Source: Dysidea avara
Lineage: Eukaryota > Porifera > Demospongiae > Dictyoceratida > Dysideidae
Direction: 5' to 3'
DNA length: 64,000 bases
NCBI RefSeq assembly: GCF_963678975.1
Contig: NC_089273.1
Span: 24,136,356-24,200,355 of the forward strand
Shown: positions 45,206 through 57,224 of the stretch, in pieces
Layout: every line of letters begins with the position of its first letter
How positions within the stretch are numbered: the first letter of the stretch is position 1
The notes under the pieces: model-generated
What the model was told of the DNA's origin: nothing
Database searches by the model: none
Seen by the model: the letters and a program-made list of their open reading frames with translations, nothing else
Program-made: the position numbers and the translations under genes

Positions 45206-45914
45206 CAAAATCAACATAAAACATCTGGCTAACATTATCAGGCCATCTACCAGTAAACCTCTGATTTTTTCTAAGCCCGGACCTTCACAAGACTAGAAAC
45301 TGCCATTTGAGCTTTCCACAACACCCAGAAAAGATGTCTGTTAAAACCTTGAGTAGTACTGAGGATCAAAACTAGTAGTACGATAGTGTAGCTATCCACT
45401 GGTTTTGACTGATATGTGATTTGGATTGGAAATCTGGTCATATTTGGGAGTAAGCACTGGATATAGCAGCCAAGAAAAAGTACCATTTTCATGCACAAAA
45501 TTTGTCCAATTTTTTTAACTTTGAAGCTTCATAACATTTTGATCATGGCATATCATTGCCTGGTATTTTCAATTAGAGTAGCTACAGTGTTTGATACTTA
45601 AAGTAAATTATATCAGGGTAAGGAGTTATACCATTTTGTTTGCTAGTATGCATAGGCAGTGGAAAGGGCGGACTGGGGGGGCTGAGCCTTCCTCAGAATA
45701 ATATCTTGCTGAAATACTTTTTGGAATCGGACTGAAAACAGTGACAAATTGATATACTCTAATAGATCTCTCAAACACCCTGACCTAAAATACAATTTGG
45801 CCTATAGCAAGATACTGTAGTCACATAATTAATTTTTAAATTCATGTTACAAGCACTATAGTACGTTCGCGTTGAGCTGAATCCTCAAAAATGATTAATA
45901 ATATACAATATCTA

Positions 45915-47850
45915 TAATATATTATATAGTTATACAACGGCCACGAGTGCTCTGCCTGATATAAACACACGAGCCTGAGGGCCGTCAGGCCCGAAGGCAA
46001 GTGCGTTTATAAAGGCAGAGCACGAGTGCACGTTGTATAACTGTTATGTACCACTCACCTAATAGGTGGCCTAAGGTGGGGAGAGTCTCAAAAGACAGCT
46101 GTAACACTTATAAAGGCCAGGTTTCTAACATCGATTGTGGGTAACCAAGCCAGACGTTGCGATGACGTTCCCCCTGTAGTACTGCAGCCACCCGAGATAT
46201 TGAAAGCTAGTACGCTATGGGTTATATCACTAACCTGCATTCGCTGTTCGACTCTCATCATGTAGTGCTCAGCATGTCAGTGTACCATATAGACTAAGCA
46301 CCAGACTAATCACCATAGTGATTCTCTCGAGCGAAAAAAAGCAGCTAAATAGACAGTTTAAGTAAACTAAACCTAACTACTAAACGATACTAGTCTAATT
46401 CTTACTATTTACACTGGCTAAACTCGAATCTGGAGGCATGACAAAACTGGTTCCCACAATCGAACATAAAGGTTAGTATTATTTAGAATATATTTGTTTT
46501 ATTGAGTCATTGTCGAAGTGGACTACAGTTTAATCTGGGCTAAGATGGCACCAGACTAGTAAGGTGTATAAGTACGTTTATATGTGTAGACTAGAGTTGT
46601 GGCCACCCGCGTTGGCTTTTTCGATCGCCATTGGCTGCTTGTAAACATTATACGTATTGGTGACGTTATGGCCCACAATCGACCTTTACATGTCAAGCTA
46701 TAAAAGAATTTGAGTGATCTGTGAAATGTCTTTCCACCTATTAGGTGAGGTGTCGTAGTGGTCTTCGCCACCGGCACTTGTGCTATGCTGCACAAAACCG
46801 CAGCCAGTGCAATATCTGTATATTGCACTGCGGTCGGTGCATTATAACTTATAATGCACTCGTTGTGGTCTACAAAACCGCAACCAGTGCGTTATAAGTT
46901 ATAATGCACTCGCTGCGGTCTGCAGCAGTGCAATATACAAATTATGGCACTGGCGGTGCCTTTGAACTGCCCACGCAGAGTGGTACATAAATCTATATAT
47001 ATAATGGCGATTAGTCTGGCACTTAGTCTATATAGCAATTGAGTGATCACGCTGGCATGCTGAGCACTACATGATGAGAGTCGAACAGCGAATTCAGGTT
47101 AGTTTTATCCCATAGCGTACTAGCTTTCAATATCTCAGGTGGCTGCAGTACTGCAAGGGGGACGTCATCGCAACGTCCGGCTTGGTTACCCTCAATCGAT
47201 GTTAGAAACCTGGCCTTTATAAGTGTTACAACTGTCTTGTGAGACTCTCCCCACCTATTAGGTGAGTGGTACATAACAGTTATACAATGTGCACTCGTGC
47301 TCTACCTGTATAAATGCACTTTCCTTCGGGCCTGATGGCCCTCAGGCTAGGCACCGGCCTATTATGCCCGAAATTTTACCTAATATGCTTTTGAGCATTG
47401 CTCAAAAATTAAGCCTATTATGCTCAAAATTATGCTTTCAAAATCAAAATTATGCTCTAGAAGTGACTGTTTTATTAGAGTATATCAGCCTTTCCTGACT
47501 GCTCTATTAGAGTAAGTGACTGTTCTATTAGAGTATCTCGATCTTATTTCTGCAAAGTGTGAATAACCAACAAAGAAACGGTTTAATAAGTTGTATTACG
47601 TGTTTTTGATTATAAAATGCCCTAATAATACTATTGGCAGTGAATATTTGTTTTCTTTCAGGCGCGCGTATTGCGCATTTAATTAATTTTTCAAGCATCG
47701 TCCCTATTATGCTGGCATTATGCTTGATGCTTTTGGCCACCTATTATGCTTTAAATTATGCCGGCATAATCGGCCGGTGCCTACCTCAGGCTCGTGTGTT
47801 TATATCAGGCAGAGCACTCGTGGCCGTTATATAACTATATAATATATATC
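45915..47850. mobile_element. Long-TIR element with internal dyads
   Basis: The left arm (45915-46310) and right arm (about 47000-47850, less the nested insert) are reverse complements over about 380 bp. Landmarks are GGCCACGAGTGCTCTGCCTG, CACGAGCCTGAGGGCC, the CACTCACCTAATAGGTGG block, CTGCAGCCACCCGAGATATT and CGACTCTCATCATGTAGTGC. The centre (46740-46970) holds a series of dyads around GCAATATACAG, CGCAGCCAGTGC and TTATAAGTTATAATGCACTC. No transposase was found. It is probably a non-autonomous DNA element. Confidence 0.8.
47349..47784. mobile_element. hAT-like element nested in the long-TIR element
   Basis: Ends AGGCACCGGCCTATTATGCC and GGCATAATCGGCCGGTGCCT are inverted repeats. An exact CTCAGGCT 8-bp duplication flanks it (47341-47348 and 47785-47792), typical of hAT. 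Removing it restores the outer right arm. The interior is rich in TATTATGC(T/C) and carries three copies of the TATTAGAGTATCTC-type motif. Confidence 0.8.
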
Positions 47851-48178
47851 TAATCAAAAACATCCAAGCTGTAAAAAAAGGAGTGCGGCCCTTGAAAAGG
47901 CTATGGTGAAAAAAGATGTGAAATCCAAGGTGGCGGCCAAGAAATGGCTGTGATGGTAGGTTAATGGTAAAAATTGTAATAATGACAATTCAGGTGAATT
48001 TGGTGCCGCTTGGTAAATTGGCACAAAATTCACCTGAATTGTCGTTATTAAAATTTTTACCATTAACCTACCATCACAGCCATTTCTTGGCCGCCACCTT
48101 GGATTTCACATCTTTTTTCACCATAGCCTTTTCAAGGGCCGCACTCCTTTTTCTACAGCTTGGCTGTTTTGATTAGAT
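47848..48178. mobile_element. Hairpin element FB, copy 1 (head of composite unit 1)
   Basis: Arms of about 150 bp: TCTAATCAAAAACATCCAAG..., GCGGCCCTTGAAAAGGCTAT, GTGGCGGCCAAGAAATGGCT and AATGACAATTCAGGTGAATT, mirrored around GGTGCCGCTTGGTAAATTGG. Four copies of the family are in the window. Confidence 0.9.
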
Positions 48179-48424
48179 TTCACTTATTTTTGTATTTGTA
48201 TACCCCAAATCCAGCCTATGGCCAGCTTTGGGGCTTTTTAACCTATATATTTTTCTTTAACACAGGAAAAAGAAAAACATGAAGCAGATATTATAAATAC
48301 TTTAACTCATTCTGATTTTATCAGTAAAAGTACAAATTATATATATAATGCATATATCAAGAGTTCATAATATAAAAAGAGAGCATATATTTATTACATG
48401 TCAATTAATCCCCACAGGATAATT

Positions 48425-50205
48425 TGCAGCTGATTTCTCTACTGGGTGACTTGAAATGTAGCTGAACTCTCTACAGGGTGATCTGCTTGTATGTAGATGA
48501 ACTCTTTACAGGATTCTCTCTACAGGGTGACTTGACTCTAGCTGAACTCTCTGCAGGGTTATCTGTTTGTAGTTGAATTCTCTACAGGGTGATTTGTTTG
48601 AGCTGATGAACTCTCTACAAGGTAACTTCTTCTAGCTGATCTGTCTACAGGGTGACTTATTTCTAGCTGGTCTCTCTACAGGCCGATTTGTTTGTAGCTG
48701 AATTCTCTACAGGGTGATGTGTTTGCAGCTGAACTCTCTACATGGTGGTTGCTTTGTAGCTAAACTCTCTAATAAGTGACTTCTTCTAGCTGAACTCTCT
48801 ACAGGGTGATCTTTTCATAGCTGAACTCTCTACAGGATGATTTGTTTGCAGCTGAACTCTCTACATGATGATTTCTTTGTAGCTGAACTCTCTACAGGGT
48901 GATTTGTTTGTAGCTGAAATTCCTACAAGGTAACTTCTTCTAGCTGATCTTTCTACAGGGCGATTTGTTTGTAGCTGAGTTCTCTACAGGGTGATTTGTT
49001 TGCAGCTGACTCTCTACATGGTAGTTTCTTTGTAGCTGAACTCTCTACAATGCGACTTCTTCTAGCTGAACTCTCTACAGGGTGACTTGTTTCTAGCTGA
49101 TCTCTCTACAGGGTGACTTGTTTCTAGCTGAACTCTCTACAGGTGATTTGTTTGCAGCTGATCTCTCTACATGGTGGTTTCTTTGTAGCTGAACTCTCTA
49201 CACGGTAACTTCTTCTAGCTGATCTTTCTACAAGGTGATTTGTTTGTAGCTGAATTCTCTACAGGGTGATTTATTTGCAGCTGAACTCCCTACAAGGTGA
49301 CTTCTTCTAGCTGAACTCTCTACAGAGTGATTGATTTTTTTGCAGCTGAACTCTCCACATTGTGGTTTCTTTGTAATTGAACTCTCTACAGTGTGATTTG
49401 TTTGTAGCTGAACTCTCTACAGGGTGATTTGTTCGTAGCTGAACTTCCTACAAGGTAACTTCTTCTAGCTGATCTTTCTACAGGGCGATTTGTTTGTAGC
49501 TGAGTTCTCTACAGGGTGATTTGTTTGCAGCTGACTCTCTACATGGTAGTTTCTTTGTAGCTGAACTCTCTACAATGCGACTTCTTCTAGCTGAACTCTC
49601 TACAGGGTGACTTGTTTCTAGCTGATCTCTCTACAGGGTGACTTGTTTCTAGCTGAACTCTCTACAGGGGATTTGTATGCAGCTGAACTCTCTATAAGGT
49701 AACTTCTTCTACCTGATCTTTCTACAGGGTGATTTGTTTGTAGCTGAATTCTCTACAGGGTGACTTGTTTCTAGCTGATCTCTGTACAGGGTGACTTGTT
49801 CCTGCTGAACTCTCTACAGGTGATTTGTTTGCAGCTGAACTCTCTTACATGGTGGTTTCTTTGTAGCTGAACTCTCTACAAGGTTACTTCTTCTAGCTGA
49901 TCTCTCTACAACATGACTTGCTTCTAACCGAACTCTCTACAGTGTGATCTGTTCATAGCGGAACTTTCTACTGGGTGATTTGTTTGTAGCTGAACACTTT
50001 GCATGATTGTTTCTTTGTAACTGAACTCTCTACAAGGTAACTTCTTCTAGCTGATCTCTCTACAGGACAATTTGTTTGAGCTGAACTCTCTACATGATGG
50101 TTTCTTTGTAGCTGAACTCTCTATTAGGTACTTTCTTCTGGCTGATCTGACTACAGGGTGACTTGTTTGTAACTGAATTCCCTACAGAATAATTTGCAAT
50201 GTAAT
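48425..50205 (+). repeat. Minisatellite array 1 (about 31-bp units, unit 1)
   Basis: About 57 tandem units of about 31 bp, consensus AGCTGAACTCTCTACAGGGT then GATTTGTTTGT. Variants (TTCTTCT, TTTCTTTGT and TTTGTTTGC endings; GATC versus GAAC starts) follow in a loose order of four, making a higher-order repeat of about 124 bp. No coding potential. Confidence 0.95.
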
Positions 50206-51048
50206 ATAATTGAGTAAATTATAAATGCAGCTGAATACTTTATTAGGGTGACTGTTCTATTAGAGTATCTCTATCTCGCATTTGCTACACGTAGTTGCCT
50301 TTCGAATCATAACCCAGTGGTTTGTAATCCGATTCTTCTGTACTACTGCAAGGACTTTCTATGATGATTATTATTCCAGTTACATACTGATTTTCAGCTC
50401 ATTGCTCTAAGCAGTTTGCCTGGTAGATACGAAAACTAATAGTTTTTTATTCATAAAAATTGATTGCGTAATTTTGACACAGGTTGGGTTTTGTGTCATA
50501 TCTCTTTGGTCTTTATCCCAATTCCTTTCAAACCACAAAAAGGCACTCCTACGATGGTTGCTCCATCTACATATCAATTTTCAACTGATTCCTCACAGGA
50601 GTTTACCCTGTAGGCGTGACAGACCTTTGACCTTATTTTACGCAAATAATCGGTAATAACTCCGTGAATGTTCATCGGATTCCTACCAAAGTTGGTACAC
50701 AGATCCGCCTTAATGAGCCCTTTAAGTGTGCCAAATTTCAGCCCGATCCGAGCACGCATTCGTGTTTTATGGCGGATTTTGCGAATGTGCGAAATGAAGA
50801 AGTAGAAGAAGAAAAAAACGAAGAAATTAAAACGAAATTTTGTTCGCTCGTATCTCGGAAATGGCTGGAGCGATTTTCTTCAAATTTGGTGTGTAGACTC
50901 CCCTTACTGGCCGGCACCTCTCTAGCAAATTTGGTTCCAATCGGATAAGGGATCACAGAGCTACATAGGTGTGAAAATTGCGTTTTCTTTCTTCCTGTTA
51001 ATATACCCACGGGTGGCACGCCGGCTTCTTGGGCCCGTGTGTCTTGAT
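50206..51048 (+). repeat. Tail of composite unit 1
   Basis: About 840 bp beginning with GACTGTTCTATTAGAGTATC and TCGCATTTGCTAC, then GTTGGTACACAGATC..., an AGAAGAAGAAAA purine tract, CGTATCTCGGAAATGG and GCCGGCTTCTTGGG, ending GTGTCTTGATATA next to AT-rich sequence. A short CACGGG/CCCGTG stem flanks the GCCGGCTTCTTGG box. It is homologous to 56226-57050 and, inverted, 58022-58855. Open frames across it recur in all copies but share no codon-level conservation I can see. Confidence 0.8.
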
Positions 51049-51057
51049 ATATAATAT

Positions 51058-52737
51058 ACTATATATATATATTAATCCAACAACTGAATGTGTTACTGTA
51101 TAATACTCTCAATAGCAGCTTGACGTATTATATTGAAATACGTCAATCGATTAGCCAATAGAATTAGTATTACACTTGTTTGTCAAGGTCAAATGACAAA
51201 AATCTATAATACTAATTTGATTGGCTAAAATAGTGTGGTGTGTTTATATTAGAAGTAAATGTCCGATTTGACAACTATTGTTACCATAGTGATAGATGTC
51301 CCCAAAGTATGACACAATATGGTTGCTTAGCAACGGTTGCTAGGTAACTGTTGCTAAGATAAATCTTTTTGAGACCATAGCAACGGTTGCCAGGCAACGG
51401 TTGTTAAGTGTGATTGGACTTTTGCAGTGGTTATTTTTTGAATTTCTGTTGCCTAGTAACAGTTGCTATGATTGTCGGATTAATTTGCAATAGGACGGAT
51501 GGCTGTGGTATTCGGGATTAATAGTTCTCGCATTGTAAACAGGAAGGAAATAGTGCTCGGCTTCGCCTCGCACTATTTTACTCCTTCCTGTTTACAATGC
51601 TCGCACTATTAATCCCGAATACCACAGCTATCCATCCTATTACAAATACATATATAATATACTTAATACAACATCAATATCATGTCCTGTATAAAAACTC
51701 CAATAGCAGCTTGTGGTGTATTTTTGAAATACTACAGCAAACTAACCAATAGAATTAGTATATCACTTGTACATTTGATATACGCGTCTGATTGGTTGAA
51801 AATTTTTGATAGTGTTTAGTTGCTTTACCTGTTAGGCATGTCCGACTTGACAACTACTGTTACCATAGTAACCAATACCTGTTACTTAGCAACAGTATTG
51901 ATGTCTAGTAACCGTTGATAGGCAACCACTACTGATTCTAGAAAGATATTGACACCATAGCATCGGTTGCTAAGCAACCATCAAAAAGCATGTAATTTGG
52001 TAAGGTTTACATTTTGTTGCCTAGCAATAGTTGCTATGGATTATTGGACTGATTTTCAACAAGATTGCATGCTGCAATGCATGTGCATACTCCTTGAACA
52101 TGCTAATCACAAAGAATTACTTACCAGTATTAATAATGGTGTACAAACATTAGAAATTGCTGTTACTGCTTCCAAGTGGGAGACGAGATGTTGTATTAAC
52201 ATATATATATTAATACAACATCAATATCGTGTCCTGTACAAAAGCTCCAATAGCAGCTTGTGGTATATTTTTGATATACTACAGCAAACTAGCCAATAGA
52301 ATCAGTATATCACTTGTACATTTGATATACGCATATGATTGGCTAAGATAGTGTTTAGTTGTTTTACCAGTTAGGCATGTCCGACTTGACAACTAGTGGT
52401 ACCATAGTAACCAATACTTGTTACTTAGCAACAACACTGTTGCCTAGCAACCGTTGCTATGCAACCACCACTATTTCTAAAAATGATTTTGACACCATAG
52501 CAACGGTTGCTAAGCAACTGCCAAAAGGTAGGTCAGACATAAATTTTGTTGCCTAGCAACAGTTGCTACGGATTGTTGGACCAATTTTCAAGAAGATTGC
52601 AGGCTGCAACACATGTGCATACTCCTTCAGCATGCTAATCACAAGGAATTACTTACCAGTACTAATAATGGTGTAAAAATTTGAAAAATTGATGTTACTG
52701 CTTCCAAGTGGGAGACGAGATGTTGTATTAACATATT
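51058..52737 (+). repeat. Three tandem repeats rich in X-box-like palindromes
   Basis: A diverged copy (51058-51655) is followed by two closely matching copies of about 530 bp (51660-52205 and 52207-52737). Each has GTCCTGTA, CTCCAATAGCAGCTTG, inverted CCAAT sites (AGCCAATAGAAT, GATTGGCT), GTCCGACTTGACAACTA, then several GTTGCYNAGYAAC palindromes. The first copy ends in a hairpin at 51505-51650 with a GCTCGGCTTCGCCTCGC tip. Confidence 0.85.
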
Positions 52738-53058
52738 ATCTAATCCAAAACAGCCAAGCTGTAAAAAAAGTGTGCGGCCCTCAGAAAGGCTATGGTGAAA
52801 AAAGATGTGAAATCCAAGGTGGCGGCCAAGAAATGGCTGTGATGGTAGGTTAATGGTAAAAATTTTAACAATGACAATTCAGGTAAATTTTGTGAAGCGG
52901 CACAAAAATTCACCTGAATTGTCATTATTAAAATTTTTACCATTAACCTACCATCACAGCCATTTCTTGGCTGCCACCTTGGATTTCACATCTTTTTTCA
53001 CCATAGCCTTTCTGAGGGCCGCACACTTTTTTTACAGCTTGGCTGTTTTGGATTAGAT
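52738..53058. mobile_element. Hairpin element FB, copy 2 (head of composite unit 2)
   Basis: Best-preserved copy: arms of about 150 bp run from TCTAATCCAAAACAGCCAAG to its complement near 53058, centred on GTGAAGCGGCAC. Open frames on both strands here are mirror images of each other. Confidence 0.9.
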
Positions 53059-53324
53059 TTCATTTCTTTTTGTATTTGTATACCCCAAAGCCGGCCTATG
53101 GCCAGCTTTGGGACTTTTTTAACCTATGTTTTTTTTCTTTACTACAGGAAGAAGTAAAGATGAAGTAGATATACTTTAAATATTTTATCAGTAAATGTAT
53201 AAATTATATATATAATACATATGTGACCGGATTTGCAAAAAGGGGCCTTCCACACACATCCAATTTGCCAACTTTGACAATTGATAACTTCAGATTGGAA
53301 AGAGCTATTGCCTTGAAATTTGGG

Positions 53325-56225
53325 CAGTGGTGATTTCTTTGCAGCTGAACTCTCCACATGATGGTTTCTTTGTAGCTGAACTCTCTACAGGGAGATTTGT
53401 TTGTAGCTGAACTATCTACAAGGTAACTTCTTCTAGCTGATCTCTCTACAGGGTGATTTGTTTGTAGCTGAATTCTGTACAGGCGATGTGTTTGCAGCTG
53501 AGCTCTTTACAAAATGGTTTCTTTGTAGCTGAACTCTCTACAAAGTAACTTCTTCTAACTGATCTTTCTACAGCGTGATTTGTTTGTAGCTGAACTATCT
53601 ACAAGGTAATTTCTTCTAGCTGATCTCTCTACAGGGTGATTTGTTTGTAGCTGAATTCTGTACAGGTGATTTGTTTGCAGCTGAGCTCTTTACAGAATGG
53701 TTTCTTTGTAGCTGAACTCTCTACAAGGTAATTTCTTCTAGCTGATCTCTCTACAGGGAGATTTGTTTGTAGCTGAACTATCTACAAGGTAATTTCTTCT
53801 AGCTGATCTCTCTACAGGGTGATTTGTTTGTAGCTGAACTCTGTACAGGTGATTTGTTTGCAGCTGAGCTCTTTACAAAATTGTTTCTTTGTAGCTGAAC
53901 TCTCTACAAAGTAACTTCTTCTAACTGATCTTTCTACAGCGTGATTTGTTTGTAGCTGAACTATCTACAAGGTAATTTCTTCTAGCTGATCTCTCTACAG
54001 TGTGATTTGTTTGTAGCTGAATTCTGTACAGGTGATTTGTTTGCAGCTGAGCTCTTTACAGAATGGTTTCTTTGTAGCTGAACTCTCTACAAGGTAACTT
54101 TTCTAGCTGATGTCTCTACAAGGTGGCTAGTGTGTAGCTGAACTTTCTACATGGTGGTTTCTTTGTAACTGAACTTTCTACAAATTGACTTCTTCTAGCT
54201 GATCTTTCAATAGGGTGATTTGTTTGTAGCTTCACTCTCTACAAGGTAACTTCTTCTAGCTGATCTCTCTACAGGGAGATTTGTTTGTAACTGAACTCTC
54301 TACAGGTGATTTGTTTGAAGCTGAACTTTCTAAATGATGGTTTCTTTGTAGCTGAACTCTCTACAAGTTAACTTCTTCTAGCTGACCTCTCTACAGGGTG
54401 ATTTGTTTGTAGATGAATTCTGTACAGTTGATTTGTTTGCAGCTGAGCTCTTTACAGAATGGTTTCTTTGTAGCTGAACTCTCTGAAAGGTAACTTCTTC
54501 TAGCTGATCTTTCTATAGGGCAATTTGTTTTTGGCAGAATTTTCTACAGGGTGATTTCTTTGCAGCTCTCTCTACAGGGTGATTTGTTTGTAGCTGAACA
54601 ATCTACAAGGTAACTTCTTCTAGCTGATCTCTCTACAGGGTGGTTTCTTTGTAGCTGAACTCTCTAAAAGGTAACTTCTTCTAACTGATCTTTCTACAGG
54701 GCAATTTGTTTGTGGCTGTATTTTCTACAGGGTGATTTGTTTGCAGCTGAACTCTCTACATGGTGGTTTCTTTGAAGCTGAACTCTCTACAAAGTAATTT
54801 CTTCTAGCTGATCTCTCTACAGGGTGATTTGTTTGTAGATGAATTCTGTACAGTTGATTTGTTTGCAGCTGAGCTCTTTACAGAATGGTTTCTTTGTAGC
54901 TGAACTTTCTGAAAGGTAACTTCTTTTAACTGATCTTTCTATAGGGCAATTTGTTTTCGGCAGAATTTTCTACAGGGTGATTTCTTTGCAGCTGAACTCT
55001 CTACATGGTGGTTTCTTTGTAGCTGAACTCTCTACAAAGTAATTTCTTCTAGCTGTTCTCTCTACAGGGTGATTTGTTTGTAGCTCAATTCTGTACAGGT
55101 GATTTGTTTGCAGCTGAGCTCTTTACAGAATGGTTTCTTTGTAGCTGAACTCTCTACAAGGTAACTTCTTCTAGCTGATCTCTCTACAGGGTGATTTGTT
55201 TGTAGCTGAACGATCTACAAGGTAACTTCTTCTAACTGATCTCTCTACAGGGAGATTTGTTTGTAGCTGAACTCTCTACAGGTGATTTGTTTGAAGCTGA
55301 ACTCTATAAGTTAACTTCTTCTAGCTGATCTCTCTACATGGTGATTTGTTTGTAGCTGAATTCTGTATAGGTGATTTGTTTGCAGCTGAGCTCTTTAAAT
55401 AATGGTTTCTTTGTAGCTGAACTCTCTCAAGGTAACTTCTTCTAGCTGATGTCTTTACAGGGTCACTGGTTTGTAGCTGAATTCTCTACATGGTGGTTTC
55501 TTTGTAACTGAACTCTCTACAAGGTAACTTTTTCTAGCTCATCTTTCTACAGGGTGATTTATTTGTAGCTGAATTCTTTACAGGTGATTTGTTTGCAGCT
55601 GAGCTCTTTAAAGAATGGTTTCTTTGTAGCTGAACACTCTACAAGGTACCTTCTTCTAGCTGATGTCTCTACAAGGTCACTAGTTTGTAGCTGAGCTCTC
55701 TACATGGTGGTTTTTTTTGTAACTGAACTCTCTACAAGGTGACCTCTTCTAGCTGATCTTTCTACAGTGCGATTTGTTTGAAACCGAACTCTCTACAAGG
55801 TAACTTCTTCTAGCTGATCTCTCTACAGGGAGATTTGTTTGTAGCTGAACTCTCTACATGATGGTTTCTTTGTAGCTGAACTCTCTACAAGGTAACTTCT
55901 TCTAGCTAATCTCTCTACAGGGAGATTTGTTTGTAGCTGAACTCTCTACATGATGGTTTCTTTGTAGCTGAACTCTTTGCAAGGTAACTTCTTCTATTGA
56001 TCTCTCCACAGGGCGATTTGTTTGTAGCTGAACTCTCTACATGGTGGTTTCTTTGTAGCTGAACTCTACAAGGTGATTTTTTCTAACTGAACTATCTCTT
56101 TCCATAGTTGCATGACCTCCCTACAAGGTAACTTCTTCTAGCTGATCTCTCTACAGGGTGACTTGTGTGTAGCTGATCTCTATACAGGTTTCTTATTTCT
56201 AGCTGATCTCTTGAATTCTCTTCAG
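53325..56225 (+). repeat. Minisatellite array 2 (unit 2)
   Basis: About 93 units of the same 31-bp family. The four-variant order (GTAACTTCTTCT, GATTTGTTTGT, CTGTACAGGTGATTTG, CTCTTTACAGAATGG) is clear and gives a 120-125-bp higher-order repeat. Confidence 0.95.
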
Positions 56226-57050
56226 GGTGACTGCTCTATTAGAGTATCTCGATCTCGCACTTGCTGCACCAAGTTGGATTTCGTGTTATAACTCCGTGGC
56301 TTTAAGTCTGATTCTTCTACACCATTGATGAGCCTTTCTAAGATGATTACTCCATCTGTACAACGATTTTCAAAGCATTACCCTAAGTGGTTTATCTGGT
56401 AGGCGTGGCAAGCAGTCGTTTTTATTAGCTGATCTCGATTGCGTAATTGTTACACACTGTTGGTTTTTTCGTTGTATCTTCCTGGTTTTTAGCTCGATTT
56501 CTTTCAAACTAAAAAAGGTTTGAGGTTCAATAGTTAACCTATTCACCCACCGATTTTCAGCTTCTTCCCATACGCGGTTTACCCTGTAGGCGTGACAACA
56601 TATTGGTGTTATTTTTCGTTAATAATCGCTCATAACTCTTTGCCTGTTTATCGTATTCCAGCCAAAGTTGGTACCGAGATGCGCCTTTATATCTCCCTTC
56701 TGTGTGCCAAATTTCAAGGCAATCGGATAACGCGTTCGCGTTTTATAGCAGTTTTTGTAAGTGTGCGACAAGAAAAAGAAAAATAAGAAGAAGAAAAAAA
56801 AAAACGAAGAAACTGAGCCAATTTTTGAAGTCGCATATCTCGGGAACGCGCGAAGCGATTTCGCCCAAATTTGGAATGTGGAGTGCTGCAGTTGGAGGGA
56901 ATGTCCACAGCAAAAATCGTCTTGTTTCATCAAGGAAGCACAGAGCTACGGAGGTGCGAAAATTGCGTTTTCTTTCTTCCTGTCAATATACTCACGGGTG
57001 TTACGCGCCGGCTTCTTGGGCCGCATGACACACTACCGCGTGTCTTGATA
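56226..57050 (+). repeat. Tail of composite unit 2
   Basis: Homologous to 50206-51048; same start (GACTGCTCTATTAGAGTATC) and same end (CGCGTGTCTTGATA). The purine tract (AGAAAAAGAAAAATAAGAAG) and ATATCTCGGGAACGCG box are retained. Reverse complement of 58022-58855 with few differences. Confidence 0.85.
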
Positions 57051-57205
57051 CTACAGATATCATGGTATTCGAAATATATACCAAAAGATATACAAACTTA
57101 GAAAAGATGTTATAGTGCGAAGCCTCGCACTATGGCACCCTTTCCTAAATATGTATATCTTTTGGTATATATTTCGAATACCATGATATCTGTAGTATAA
57201 CATAT
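57045..57205. repeat. Hairpin at palindrome centre
   Basis: ATACTACAGATATCATGGTA then TTCGAAATATATACC is mirrored by the sequence to 57202, with a GTGCGAAGCCTCGCAC tip. Confidence 0.8.
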
Positions 57206-57224
57206 ACATATAATATACTATATA

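Noticed and set aside
47854-48176. Open frames on both strands with near-identical peptides (MVKI...LTYHHSHFLAATLDF), also at 52740-53056
   Set aside because: They are the two arms of the FB palindrome read on opposite strands; no start, family or codon conservation supports a protein.
47848-51048. Calling the composite units Helitrons outright
   Set aside because: A TC start after A/T is present, but no CTRR 3' end with a preceding hairpin and no Rep/helicase; kept only as a resemblance.
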